Positions 45,739 to 53,530 are shown, counted from the first letter of the stretch. The stretch is 64,000 nucleotides of DNA from UBA7359 sp963976795 (GCA_963976795.1 CAXBLT010000001.1:290611-354610); one strand, 5' to 3'. Numbers and translations are program-made. The notes: a model not told the origin generated them from the sequence alone.

Positions 45739-46689
45739 TTACCTTGCAATCGGCGACATAAGAACTGTTCTAATACCACCCATTTTAGATACTAAATCAA
45801 CTAGGTCTTGTTGATTGATATTTTCAAATAAAACTCTTTCTACTCCATCAGTCTTGAACGGTTCTGAACCTTTATAACCAAGCTTTTGAATCCGAACAGT
45901 ACCCTCTTGCCATGATGACGAAACCATTTTTGCTTCATAACCTGCTTTATATAGCGTATTAAGTATCGCCTTTATATCGTGATCTTCGTCATATCGAGTC
46001 AAATGTGTCTCAAAGATAATCATAGGTCTTATAGTTCCAGATACAATCTCCTCAATCATTCCGTTAATAACTTCTACCTCGTGACCTTCTACATCCATTC
46101 GAATCAAATCCGGTTTTCCGTAATTTTCTGCCAGTGTTGGCACAGTATATGTTTTTACAGATATTGTCTCTCCTGAAACGAATTTTTCACCCGTACCTGT
46201 AGGATGAAAAGTATTAAGATTTGAAAATTCCGACAAATAAAATGTATTAGTTCCATTATCATCAGAAACAGCCCCTGAGATCACCTCAGTATCATGATAT
46301 CCATTAAGTGCTAAATTCTTTTTTAATAGCTCGACATTACTTGGTGATGGTTCTATAGCTAACAATTTACCTGTCTTTCCAATCAACCCTAGTTCCATCA
46401 ACGGGTAGTAACCAATATTGGCGCCAATATCGAACACCACCATTCCTGGCTTCAATATTTTTTCAAGCATGAGTTTGTGATCTATCTCTCTTTCTCCAAA
46501 TAACAGTAAGGTTCTTGAGATACCTGGGTCATTTAGATCGAGTGACATTTGGTACGTGTAGATATTTTTTTTAATGAATTTATTTTTTAATACATATTTA
46601 TTAAAACTTGCTATTGAAAGCCAAAAGATAGCTTTAACAAGAGCAAATAAACCACGATCTCTTAATGTGATGTAAACGCTATTTATCAT
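45739..46689 (-). CDS. FkbM-family methyltransferase
   Basis: A 316-residue FkbM methyltransferase. Motifs are MVVFDIGANIGYYPLMEL near 85, LLAIEPSPSNVELLKKNL near 112, and LIRMDVEGHEVEVINGM near 199, the family's DxEGxE signature. A short helical N-terminal region without a signal peptide precedes the domain. It lies 12 bp from the ops-proximal FkbM gene, and the two differ enough to act on different positions or sugars. Confidence 0.88.
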   Translation of the reverse strand: MINSVYITLRDRGLFALVKAIFWLSIASFNKYVLKNKFIKKNIYTYQMSLDLNDPGISRTLLLFGEREIDHKLMLEKILKPGMVVFDIGANIGYYPLMELGLIGKTGKLLAIEPSPSNVELLKKNLALNGYHDTEVISGAVSDDNGTNTFYLSEFSNLNTFHPTGTGEKFVSGETISVKTYTVPTLAENYGKPDLIRMDVEGHEVEVINGMIEEIVSGTIRPMIIFETHLTRYDEDHDIKAILNTLYKAGYEAKMVSSSWQEGTVRIQKLGYKGSEPFKTDGVERVLFENINQQDLVDLVSKMGGIRTVLMSPIAR

Positions 46690-46701
46690 CCAACACTCCC
46701 G

Positions 46702-47556
46702 TCACTCTTGCGGTGACAAGATATACTCAGCCAATTTAAATTCACTAACTTCACTCCCATCTATTTCTGTACATTTATACTTCAGCCGCTCTATTAATAA
46801 GATTACTTTTTCAACAGAACACCCTAATTGCAATAATTGTTTTGGATGCATACTAAGAAAAATAAGTGGTTTTGCTTTAGAAATAATTTTTTCTGCACCC
46901 GTCAGCACTTCGTATTCAAACCCCTCAACATCTATTTTTATTATATCAGGATTGAGCGATTCGGCCTCACAAAAGGTATCAAGCTTCATTTGTTTGCGCT
47001 TGGTTTTTTTATATGCGCTAGATTTATCGTTGTTTACAGAAGTGTTCATGCCACTAGGCTCAAGACATTCGTAAAAAACAACACCGTTTTTTTCAGTCGC
47101 TCCCACCAATGCATTCATTGTTCTGATATTTTTAATATTGTTAAATTTTATGTGCTTGTTAAGGTATTTTATATTTGCAGTCGCTGGTTCAAAGGCATAA
47201 ACATGCCCACCATTGCCGAGCACTTTGCTTATCGGCATACTAACTAAACCAACATGTGCGCCTATATCTATCACACAGTTTTTATTTCGGCATTCTTCTA
47301 TACACTTAACGAACCCATTATTATGACCTCTTCCCCATGATACGAAATCACTAAAAGCAAAATAGGAATCTAATTTGAAAGGTCCATATGGACCAATATA
47401 ATGTTTTACTGCTATCTCTATCCCGATAAAACTTATTACGGTTCGATAAAGGTTTCCTAAATACACCCAATATTTGCCTAGAAATTTTAATGGGCCGTGT
47501 CTTAGTTTTCTGAGTAAATTAAGCAATTTATCTTTATCCGGGCACGCTACCGCCAT
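46702..47556 (-). CDS. FkbM-family methyltransferase, first gene after the ops element
   Basis: A 284-residue FkbM methyltransferase with CVIDIGAHVGLVSMPISK near 94, VYAFEPATANIKYLNKHI and IIKIDVEGFEYEVLTGAEK near 213. The start is uncertain. The ATG at 47556 has no ribosome binding site, and its first codons (MAVAC) are spelled by the ops element itself; a TTG ten codons further in, after GGATAAAGATAAA, is an alternative. It is the first gene of the RfaH-controlled block. Confidence 0.82.
   Translation of the reverse strand: MAVACPDKDKLLNLLRKLRHGPLKFLGKYWVYLGNLYRTVISFIGIEIAVKHYIGPYGPFKLDSYFAFSDFVSWGRGHNNGFVKCIEECRNKNCVIDIGAHVGLVSMPISKVLGNGGHVYAFEPATANIKYLNKHIKFNNIKNIRTMNALVGATEKNGVVFYECLEPSGMNTSVNNDKSSAYKKTKRKQMKLDTFCEAESLNPDIIKIDVEGFEYEVLTGAEKIISKAKPLIFLSMHPKQLLQLGCSVEKVILLIERLKYKCTEIDGSEVSEFKLAEYILSPQE
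47544..47554 (-). promoter_or_regulatory. ops element for RfaH recruitment
   Basis: The minus strand reads GGCGGTAGCGT, followed by GC, identical to the canonical operon polarity suppressor site of enterobacterial RfaH-controlled operons. It is the only such match on either strand of the window. It lies 48 bp after the winged-helix regulator gene's end, directly ahead of the 33-kb minus-strand glycan block, and an RfaH homologue is encoded 0.8 kb upstream. Confidence 0.88.
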
Positions 47557-47586
47557 ACAACGTCTAAATAACGCTGCATGGTTTAA

Positions 47587-47609
47587 GTTATTAATAACTA
47601 AATTTAGTT
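47587..47609. repeat. Two overlapping palindromes just upstream of ops
   Basis: A perfect 12-bp palindrome GTTATTAATAAC (47587-47598) overlaps a perfect 14-bp palindrome AACTAAATTTAGTT (47596-47609). They cover the stop codon of the regulator gene and sit 32 bp upstream of the ops element on the minus strand. They could be operators or a processing or pausing structure. Confidence 0.5.
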
Positions 47610-48221
47610 GTTCTCTAAATCTTTTTTTATTCCTAATATTTCAGGAACAAATACAATATCCATATCTACTTGTGTTCTCATATACTCGATTAGTTTATGA
47701 GGCTCTTTTAATTCAGTAACAACACATGCATCAAAATCAGGTAATAGATCAAAGCTTGACCAAATCGGGAACCCTATAAATTCTTTTTTATGAGTGGCCA
47801 TATCCAGTGTCCCGACTATATCTACACCCTGTTCTCTCGCTCTAAGACTGGCAATTTCTGCAAGTTCAGACAATCCACACAACAATATCTTCTGATAACC
47901 AAGATCATGGCAGTGTTTAAATACATCAGAGCATGATGCACTTGCATGCCGATAAAAGTTAAATGAACTACTGAGATATTCTGTTGTGAGACGACTTTTT
48001 TCTGCGAACCCTTTTGGGGTAAGGTAATAAAAGTATCGATTTGCAGGTGCTTGATGAATTTTGATAAGTCCTTTATGAACACACCGTTTTAAATATGAAT
48101 TTGCCAAGCCTAACGCAACATCAAGTTTGTCAGCTAGGTGACGCTGCGTAACATCCTTTTTACTTTCAATGGCTTGAAGGATTTCCAACGTGGCCGTGTC
48201 TTCTTTCTGCTGGCTGTTCAT
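47604..48221 (-). CDS. Winged-helix transcriptional regulator of the glycan locus
   Basis: A 205-residue MarR-like winged-helix protein. The HTH lies at about 10-75 (LEILQAIESKKDVTQRHL, then LANSYLKRCVHKGLIKI and a YYLTPKGFAEK wing). The C-terminal half is Rossmann-like (KILLCGLSELAEIASL, VDIVGTLDMA) and may sense a nucleotide sugar or another ligand. The longer frame starting with GTG at 48251 would begin inside one operator; the ATG at 48221 is preferred, which leaves almost no leader after the predicted promoter. Two 15-bp operators flank that promoter, so autorepression is likely. The gene sits between rfaH and the ops element. Confidence 0.8.
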   Translation of the reverse strand: MNSQQKEDTATLEILQAIESKKDVTQRHLADKLDVALGLANSYLKRCVHKGLIKIHQAPANRYFYYLTPKGFAEKSRLTTEYLSSSFNFYRHASASCSDVFKHCHDLGYQKILLCGLSELAEIASLRAREQGVDIVGTLDMATHKKEFIGFPIWSSFDLLPDFDACVVTELKEPHKLIEYMRTQVDMDIVFVPEILGIKKDLENN

Positions 48222-48230
48222 AATATGAAC
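48216..48230. promoter_or_regulatory. Operator 1, GTTCATAATATGAAC
   Basis: A perfect inverted repeat (GTTCAT-AAT-ATGAAC) covers the start codon and predicted transcription start of the winged-helix regulator. A near-identical copy lies with its centre 30 bp upstream, about three helical turns away. This points to cooperative binding by the regulator itself. Confidence 0.65.
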
Positions 48231-48259
48231 AGTATATAGCAGACTGTTCACAATATGAA
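48231..48259 (-). promoter_or_regulatory. Promoter of the winged-helix regulator
   Basis: TTCATA (48259-48254) and TATACT (48236-48231) are separated by 17 bp on the minus strand. The -35 lies inside operator 2, and operator 1 covers the start point, a classic repressible layout. The predicted transcript would start only a few bases before the ATG at 48221, so it may be leaderless. Confidence 0.5.
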
Positions 48260-48260
48260 C
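48246..48260. promoter_or_regulatory. Operator 2, GTTCACAATATGAAC
   Basis: This is the second 15-bp inverted repeat, differing from operator 1 at one base, and it overlaps the predicted -35 box of the regulator gene. Confidence 0.65.
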
Positions 48261-48332
48261 TACTAGATATAGTGAAATCAGCGGTTAGTTTTTAGAGTAT
48301 TAAATAAATTTACGCGAAAATCAGGAAAATAT

Positions 48333-48833
48333 TTACCGCAAAGGCTCTATAAGTGACTGCTCTAGTTTAACTTTGACAAAGTTTTCAGCAATTTTTAATA
48401 GAACAATGACTCTATCATCAGACTTTTTACTAAATAAGGTAGCTTCATAACCCTCAAATGGGCCTTCAACAATAAGTAATTTATCGCCTGGGGACAGTGG
48501 ATCAGATGTAAGCTCATGTATTCCTTGATTATTTTCATTGTCCTTTAATGTCTTTACTAAATTATCTGGCACTTTAGCCGGCGTCGCACCAAATCGAATC
48601 AAACTTGAAACGCCTAATGTTGAACGTATTGGGCCCCAATCATCAGTTTGGTCACTCAAATGTATAAATAAGTACCTGGGAAACATCGGTAGAATAGATC
48701 TTATTGTTTTGCCGCGTTTTTTAGTTCTACCCAGAATTAGCGGCAAGTAGGTTTCATAACCTTGTCTCTCAAGGTTATCTTGGGCTAATTTCTCGTCTTT
48801 TGGTTTTGAATGAATTAGGTACCAGTATTTCAT
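48333..48833 (-). CDS. rfaH: Transcription antitermination protein RfaH
   Basis: A 166-residue NusG paralogue of the RfaH type. The NGN domain starts at WYLIHSKPKDEKLAQDNLERQGYE and includes MFPRYLFIHL and GVSSLIRFGATPAKVP (about 74-89), which closely tracks E. coli RfaH at the ops-reading region. The C-terminal KOW-like part includes GDKLLIVEGPFEGYEATLF. RfaH binds paused RNA polymerase at ops and prevents termination through long operons. The perfect ops site 0.8 kb downstream makes this locus its likely target. It lies 18 bp after cysC with no clear ribosome binding site of its own. Confidence 0.92.
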   Translation of the reverse strand: MKYWYLIHSKPKDEKLAQDNLERQGYETYLPLILGRTKKRGKTIRSILPMFPRYLFIHLSDQTDDWGPIRSTLGVSSLIRFGATPAKVPDNLVKTLKDNENNQGIHELTSDPLSPGDKLLIVEGPFEGYEATLFSKKSDDRVIVLLKIAENFVKVKLEQSLIEPLR

Positions 48834-48851
48834 AAAATATTGGCTAACTAT

Positions 48852-49463
48852 TTATTGAGCAATAATTTGTTTATCGCGGAGATATTCAATAATACACGCT
48901 ACGGATTCATCTATCGTTTGGTTTTCAGTATCTAGCACAATTTCTGGGTTGACTGGCTTATCGTACTCTGATGATATACCGGTAAAATGAGGAATCTCCC
49001 CCGCGCGCGCTTTTTTGTATAAGCCTTTTATGTCACGCGATTCACAAACATCAAGCGAAGCATCACAATACACCTCAATAAACTCACCCTCAGCAGCTAA
49101 TTCCCTGACAATTTGCCTATCTTTAATAAAAGGTGAAATGAACGCAGTCAATACAATAATGCCTGACTCCATCATCAAAAGACTGATTTCACCTATTCTC
49201 CGAATATTCTCATTCCTGTCTTTATCAGAGAACCCAAGGTCTTTGCATAGGCCTCGCCGAACATTATCCCCATCAAGGACAAATGTTCTAACCTTATTTT
49301 TATGTAACCGGTCTTCAAGCGCATGTGCGATTGTTGACTTTCCTGCGCCGGACAAACCTGTAAACCAAATGATAACGCTCTTATGACCATTCATTTCTTC
49401 CCGGTCTTTTCGGTAAATAGAAGGTTCGTGCCAAACGGTATGTTGATTTGTTACTTTACTCAT
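48852..49463 (-). CDS. cysC: Adenylylsulfate kinase CysC
   Basis: A 203-residue APS kinase that phosphorylates adenylylsulfate to PAPS. The P-loop is WFTGLSGAGKSTIAHALE near 32-49. VLDGDNVRRGLCKDLGFS near 62-79 binds APS, and FISPFIKDRQIVR, then CDASLDVCESRDIKGLYKKARAGEIPHFTG, follow. No cysD, cysN or other sulfate-assimilation genes are near, so the copy seems dedicated to the locus, supplying PAPS to the sulfotransferase at 19947-20741. It is placed between ugd and rfaH with 13-bp and 18-bp gaps. Confidence 0.95.
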   Translation of the reverse strand: MSKVTNQHTVWHEPSIYRKDREEMNGHKSVIIWFTGLSGAGKSTIAHALEDRLHKNKVRTFVLDGDNVRRGLCKDLGFSDKDRNENIRRIGEISLLMMESGIIVLTAFISPFIKDRQIVRELAAEGEFIEVYCDASLDVCESRDIKGLYKKARAGEIPHFTGISSEYDKPVNPEIVLDTENQTIDESVACIIEYLRDKQIIAQ

Positions 49464-49476
49464 TGGTTTACAATCT

Positions 49477-50781
49477 TTATCTGCCTACACAATGATAATC
49501 GAACCCGATAGACTTCATCGTTTCGGGCTCATAAACATTACGTAGATCGATAAACACAGGTTGTTTAAGCTTCGATTTAATTAAATTCATATCAAGATTT
49601 CTATACATGTTCCATTCTGTCATTAGTACCACTGCATCAGCACCTTCTAATGTAGCGTAAAGATCATCGAAATAATGAACTTGATCAGGTAACATTTTTT
49701 TTGCCTCATGAACACCCTGAGGATCATGCGCATTAATTTGACATCCATTTTCAATTAGCTTGGGCAATATAGCTAACGAAGGCGCATCTCGCATATCATC
49801 GGTTTCAGGTTTAAACGTTAATCCTAAAACGGCTATTGTTTTATCGCTTTCATTTCCACCCAGCGCACCGCGGATCTTTTTTATCATCCTTGCCTTTTGC
49901 GCTTCATTAACCTCGATAACTGCCTCAACAATACGACTTGATGCACCGTGCTCTTGGGCTATTCGAACTAACGCTTGAGTATCTTTAGGGAAACATGAAC
50001 CTCCATACCCAGGGCCAGGGTGCAAAAACTTACGCCCGATACGTCCATCAAGTCCCATACCTTTAGCAACCGCATGTACATCTGCCCCCACTTCTTCGCA
50101 AAGAACAGACATTTCATTGATAAAACTTATTTTTGTTGCCAAAAATGCATTTGATGCATACTTAATCAATTCTGCACTCTCCAGATCCGTTGTCATTATC
50201 GGTGCTTCGATGAGATTAATTGGACGATAGAGTTCTCTCAATAACTTTTCTGCTCTTTCACTTTCAACGCCAATAACAACCCTGTCAGGACGCATAAAAT
50301 CAGTTATTGCAGCACCTTCACGTAGAAACTCCGGATTAGAAGCCACATCAAAATCCGCATCTGGATTTGTTTCTGCAATAAGGCGCTTCACATTTCTAGC
50401 TGTGCCAACGGGAACAGTCGATTTATCTACAATAACGGTATAGCCTTTTAGTAGCGGCGCGATTTCCTGCACAGCCTGATAGACGTAACTTAAATCAGCA
50501 TGCCCATCTCCACGTCTTGTCGGTGTACCAACAGCAACATAAACGAGATCAGAGTCAGGAATACAATCATTTAGATCATCAGTAAACAGCAACCGTCCTT
50601 GCTCAACATTTTCCTTAACCAAAGCATCAAGCCCTGGTTCATAGATAGGAATCTCACCTAATAAGAGTTTATCTACTTTGGCTTTATCAACATCAAAACA
50701 GGTTACTGTTGCACCAAATTCAGAAAAACAGGTGCCAGTAACAAGACCAACATAACCACAACCAAGCATCGTGACTTTCAT
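49477..50781 (-). CDS. ugd: UDP-glucose 6-dehydrogenase
   Basis: A 434-residue UDP-glucose dehydrogenase making UDP-glucuronate. The ATG at 50781 is preferred over 50805 because GGAG lies 8 nt before it and the protein then begins with the NAD motif KVTMLGCGYVGLVTGTCFSE. Other motifs are STVPVGTA near 122, NPEFLREG near 155, and the catalytic Cys in GPGYGGSCFPKD near 260, followed by the C-terminal LGLTFKPETDDMRDAPS. It acts with galU (substrate) and lspL (epimerase). Confidence 0.95.
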   Translation of the reverse strand: MKVTMLGCGYVGLVTGTCFSEFGATVTCFDVDKAKVDKLLLGEIPIYEPGLDALVKENVEQGRLLFTDDLNDCIPDSDLVYVAVGTPTRRGDGHADLSYVYQAVQEIAPLLKGYTVIVDKSTVPVGTARNVKRLIAETNPDADFDVASNPEFLREGAAITDFMRPDRVVIGVESERAEKLLRELYRPINLIEAPIMTTDLESAELIKYASNAFLATKISFINEMSVLCEEVGADVHAVAKGMGLDGRIGRKFLHPGPGYGGSCFPKDTQALVRIAQEHGASSRIVEAVIEVNEAQKARMIKKIRGALGGNESDKTIAVLGLTFKPETDDMRDAPSLAILPKLIENGCQINAHDPQGVHEAKKMLPDQVHYFDDLYATLEGADAVVLMTEWNMYRNLDMNLIKSKLKQPVFIDLRNVYEPETMKSIGFDYHCVGR

Positions 50782-50808
50782 TTTAGTTTCTCCAGCCCAT
50801 ATCAAAAA

Positions 50809-52101
50809 CTACAGTCGATAAAGTGTGATGTTATTTGGTTTATTTCGTCTATTAAGAATGCTCTTAACATCATAAACAATACCACCTTTGGTGTGTAGTA
50901 ACTCAGAAATACCTTCCCAACTATTTGTTATAAAGTCATCGTGCGGAACTGCAATAATCACAACATCAGATTTTTGTAACATCTCATACTCTATTAAATT
51001 TAATTGATATTCATTTTTAACATCTTCAGGTTCAGCGTAGGGATCGTAGACTTGAATTGTGACAGGCTGGCTTTTGAGTTCATTAATTATATCGATGACT
51101 CTTGAATTTCTGATATCCGGGACATTTTCTTTAAATGTTATACCCAGTATTGTAACGATTACATTGTCTAATGATTTATTAGATAACTTTAAACTTTCAA
51201 CTAATGAATCAGTAATAAACTTTCCCATACTATCGTTAATCTTTCTACCAGACAGGATGACTTGTGGAGAATAGCCTAATGACTCTGATTTATGTGTTAA
51301 GTAATATGGATCAACACCAATACAATGCCCTCCAACTAAACCTGGCTCGAAAGGTAGAAAATTCCATTTTGTTCCTGCCGCTTCCAGTACATCGTGGGTA
51401 TCAATGTCCATCTTCTTGAAAAGAACGGCCAACTCATTCATCAATGCAATATTGACGTCACGCTGCGTATTTTCAATAACCTTCGCAGCTTCAGCGACCT
51501 TTATTGATGCGGCTTTAAATACACCGGCACTCACAACAGTCGAGTAAACCTCGGATACAATTCCCAAAGTGATTTCATCTTGCGCAGAAACCACTTTTTT
51601 AATTGTTTTAAAAGTGTGTGTTTTATCTCCAGGGTTTATCCGTTCAGGCGAGTAGCCCAGAAAGAAGTCTTTGCCGCATTTAAGCCCAGATACTTCTTCT
51701 AAAATAGAGGCGCATTCTTCCTCTGTAGCCCCAGGATATACAGTGGATTCATAAACAACAATATCATTCTTTTTTAAAATAGCGCCTACGGTTTTTGAGG
51801 CTGAAATCAAAGGAAACAGATCAGGCTTCTTTGCCTCATCAATGGGTGTTGGCACAGCAACGATATGGAAGTCTGCCTTAGCAAGGTCAGTGAGATCAGA
51901 AGTAAATTTAATTTCTGTTGTTTTTAACTCTGATGAATTAACTTCCCCTGTTTTATCTATTCCATTATTTAGTTCATCTATCCGGTTTTTGTTAATATCA
52001 AAACCAATCACGCTTGAAACTTGGCCAAATGCAACTGCAACAGGCAACCCAACATACCCTAAGCCTATAACAGATATTTTACGGTTCCTTACATCATTCA
52101 T
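50809..52101 (-). CDS. tviB: UDP-HexNAc 6-dehydrogenase TviB/WbpO type
   Basis: A 430-residue nucleotide-sugar dehydrogenase that oxidises UDP-GlcNAc or UDP-GalNAc at C6 to the uronic acid. The N-terminal NAD motif is ISVIGLGYVGLPVAVAFG. ESTVYPGATEEECASILE and GYSPERINPGDK near 155 are typical of the TviB/WbpO clade rather than Ugd. The catalytic Cys is in VGGHCIGVDPYYLTHK near 258, and VTILGITFKENVPDIRNSRV follows. It overlaps the lspL stop as ATGA. The uronic acid product is a plausible substrate for the AsnB-like amidotransferases. Confidence 0.9.
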   Translation of the reverse strand: MNDVRNRKISVIGLGYVGLPVAVAFGQVSSVIGFDINKNRIDELNNGIDKTGEVNSSELKTTEIKFTSDLTDLAKADFHIVAVPTPIDEAKKPDLFPLISASKTVGAILKKNDIVVYESTVYPGATEEECASILEEVSGLKCGKDFFLGYSPERINPGDKTHTFKTIKKVVSAQDEITLGIVSEVYSTVVSAGVFKAASIKVAEAAKVIENTQRDVNIALMNELAVLFKKMDIDTHDVLEAAGTKWNFLPFEPGLVGGHCIGVDPYYLTHKSESLGYSPQVILSGRKINDSMGKFITDSLVESLKLSNKSLDNVIVTILGITFKENVPDIRNSRVIDIINELKSQPVTIQVYDPYAEPEDVKNEYQLNLIEYEMLQKSDVVIIAVPHDDFITNSWEGISELLHTKGGIVYDVKSILNRRNKPNNITLYRL

Positions 52102-53105
52102 ATATTATTGTAACCCTTGTACCAATTAACAAAGTTTTCAATTCCTGTTTCAATAGGTGTAGAAGGTGAATAGCCAACATTTTCTATCAAGGTGTCTACA
52201 TCAGCGTAAGTTTCAGGAACGTCGCCGGCTTGCAAAGGCAGATAATTTATATCGGCTTTTTTATTAAGATTCTTTTCAATTAACTCGATGAAATACATCA
52301 ATTCAACGGGAGAATGGCTTCCTATATTATATAAACGATAAGCTGCCTTGCTTGTTGCCGGATCAGGCTTATCACTATTCCAATCTACATTACCCGTCGC
52401 TATATTGTCAGCAACACGCACAACACCTTCGACAATATCATCGATATAAGTAAAATCACGCTTGTGTTGTCCGTTATTGAAAACATCTATTTTTTCACCA
52501 TTGAGTATCTTCTTAGTAAAAATAAATAGCGCCATGTCTGGCCTGCCCCACGGACCATACACTGTAAAGAATCTTAATCCGCTAACAGGCATCTGATATA
52601 AATGACTGTATGTATGAGCCATTAATTCATTCGATTTTTTTGTTGCCGCATATAATGATAAGGGGTGATCAACATTATGGTTTACGCTAAACGGCATTAA
52701 TGTGTTTGCACCATAAACAGAGCTGGATGAAGCAAATACTAAATGTTTGACTGGGTTATGTCTGCACGCTTCTAGAATATTCATAAACCCCATAATATTA
52801 GAATCGATATAGGCATAGGGGTTTTCAATTGAGTAGCGTACCCCCGCCTGCGCGGCAAGATGGATAACATAACCCGGAGATTCAGATTTAAAAATCGCAT
52901 CAATAGCGTCTTTATCTATGATATCTATTTTATGGAATCGAAAGTTATCTCTATTTTTTAACTGGGATAGCCGAGCTTCTTTTAATGAAGGGTCATAATA
53001 ATCATTGAGATTATCAATGCCTATTACGGTATCACCTCGATTAAGTAAATATTGTGAGGTATGAAAGCCGATAAATCCTGCGGCACCTGTTACGAGAAAT
53101 TTCAT
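52098..53105 (-). CDS. lspL: UDP-glucuronate 4-epimerase-like SDR LspL
   Basis: A 335-residue extended SDR that interconverts UDP-GlcA and UDP-GalA. MKFLVTGAAGFIGFHTSQYLLNRG starts the Rossmann fold. FASSSSVYGANTLMPF near 125 and YAATKKSNELMAH near 150 form the catalytic triad region, and GLRFFTVYGPWGRPDMALF near 175 is specific to uronate 4-epimerases of the LspL/Cap1J type. It is the first gene of the lspL-tviB-ugd-cysC-rfaH unit and has a perfect extended -10 promoter about 30 bp upstream. Confidence 0.88.
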   Translation of the reverse strand: MKFLVTGAAGFIGFHTSQYLLNRGDTVIGIDNLNDYYDPSLKEARLSQLKNRDNFRFHKIDIIDKDAIDAIFKSESPGYVIHLAAQAGVRYSIENPYAYIDSNIMGFMNILEACRHNPVKHLVFASSSSVYGANTLMPFSVNHNVDHPLSLYAATKKSNELMAHTYSHLYQMPVSGLRFFTVYGPWGRPDMALFIFTKKILNGEKIDVFNNGQHKRDFTYIDDIVEGVVRVADNIATGNVDWNSDKPDPATSKAAYRLYNIGSHSPVELMYFIELIEKNLNKKADINYLPLQAGDVPETYADVDTLIENVGYSPSTPIETGIENFVNWYKGYNNI

Positions 53106-53138
53106 AGATAATTAATGGGTTATTTAATTTCGACGCGG

Positions 53139-53147
53139 ATTATAGCA
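53139..53147 (-). promoter_or_regulatory. Extended -10 promoter of the lspL-rfaH unit
   Basis: The minus strand reads TGCTATAAT, a perfect extended -10 (TGN-TATAAT), 34 bp before the lspL start. The -35 region at 16-18 bp spacing matches poorly, as is common for extended -10 promoters. The unit it would drive includes rfaH itself. Confidence 0.5.
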
Positions 53148-53235
53148 TTGAATAATTAACTAGTAATGACAAGACCAGCTTAAATATCCTATCTTTAACT
53201 CTCTAGAAGTTCACATAACGAAAGCAGCCACAATA

Positions 53236-53264
53236 AATAAAAAAGCCACCCAAAAGGTGGCTTT
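53236..53264 (-). terminator. Rho-independent terminator after the tRNA pair
   Basis: On the minus strand an 8-bp stem AAGCCACC / GGTGGCTT encloses a short loop and runs into a T-rich tail. It lies 7 bp after the tRNA-Glu CCA end. It separates tRNA transcription from the lspL promoter. Confidence 0.85.
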
Positions 53265-53270
53265 AATGTA

Positions 53271-53346
53271 TGGCGTCCCCAAGGGGATTCGAACCCCTGT
53301 TGCCGCCGTGAAAGGGCAGTGTCCTAGGCCTCTAGACGATGGGGAC
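53271..53346 (-). tRNA. tRNA-Glu (TTC)
   Basis: A 76-nt cloverleaf with encoded CCA. The acceptor is GTCCCCA/TGGGGAC with discriminator G. The anticodon loop is CTTTCAC, giving TTC, and the T arm is AGGGG-TTCGAAT-CCCCT. It is nearly identical to E. coli tRNA-Glu. It lies with tRNA-Ala downstream of gltX, whose product charges it. Confidence 0.98.
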
Positions 53347-53390
53347 AATATTAGAATATGTCCTGTAAAACAGCCTACATAGTTACAATT

Positions 53391-53466
53391 TGGTGGAGCT
53401 AGGCGGGATCGAACCGCCGACCTCTTGCGTGCCACGCAAGCGCTCTCCCAGCTGAGCTATAGCCCC
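53391..53466 (-). tRNA. tRNA-Ala (GGC)
   Basis: A 76-nt cloverleaf with encoded CCA. The acceptor is GGGGCTA/TAGCTCC with discriminator A. The anticodon loop is GTGGCAC, giving GGC, and the T arm is GGCGG-TTCGATC-CCGCC. It closely matches E. coli alaW. It lies 44 bp before tRNA-Glu and shares its terminator. Confidence 0.98.
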
Positions 53467-53530
53467 GAATTTAGCAAATTTTTAGTCACTAATGATCAAT
53501 AACTAACAACTCTAAACTTGTTTAAATCAG

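Noticed and set aside
47541..47603. Full JUMPstart sequence upstream of ops
   Set aside because: Only the ops core matches; the preceding bases do not resemble the 39-bp JUMPstart consensus convincingly.
53211..53435. 74-residue minus-strand open frame
   Set aside because: It runs through tRNA-Glu, part of tRNA-Ala and the terminator; the sequence is explained by the tRNAs.
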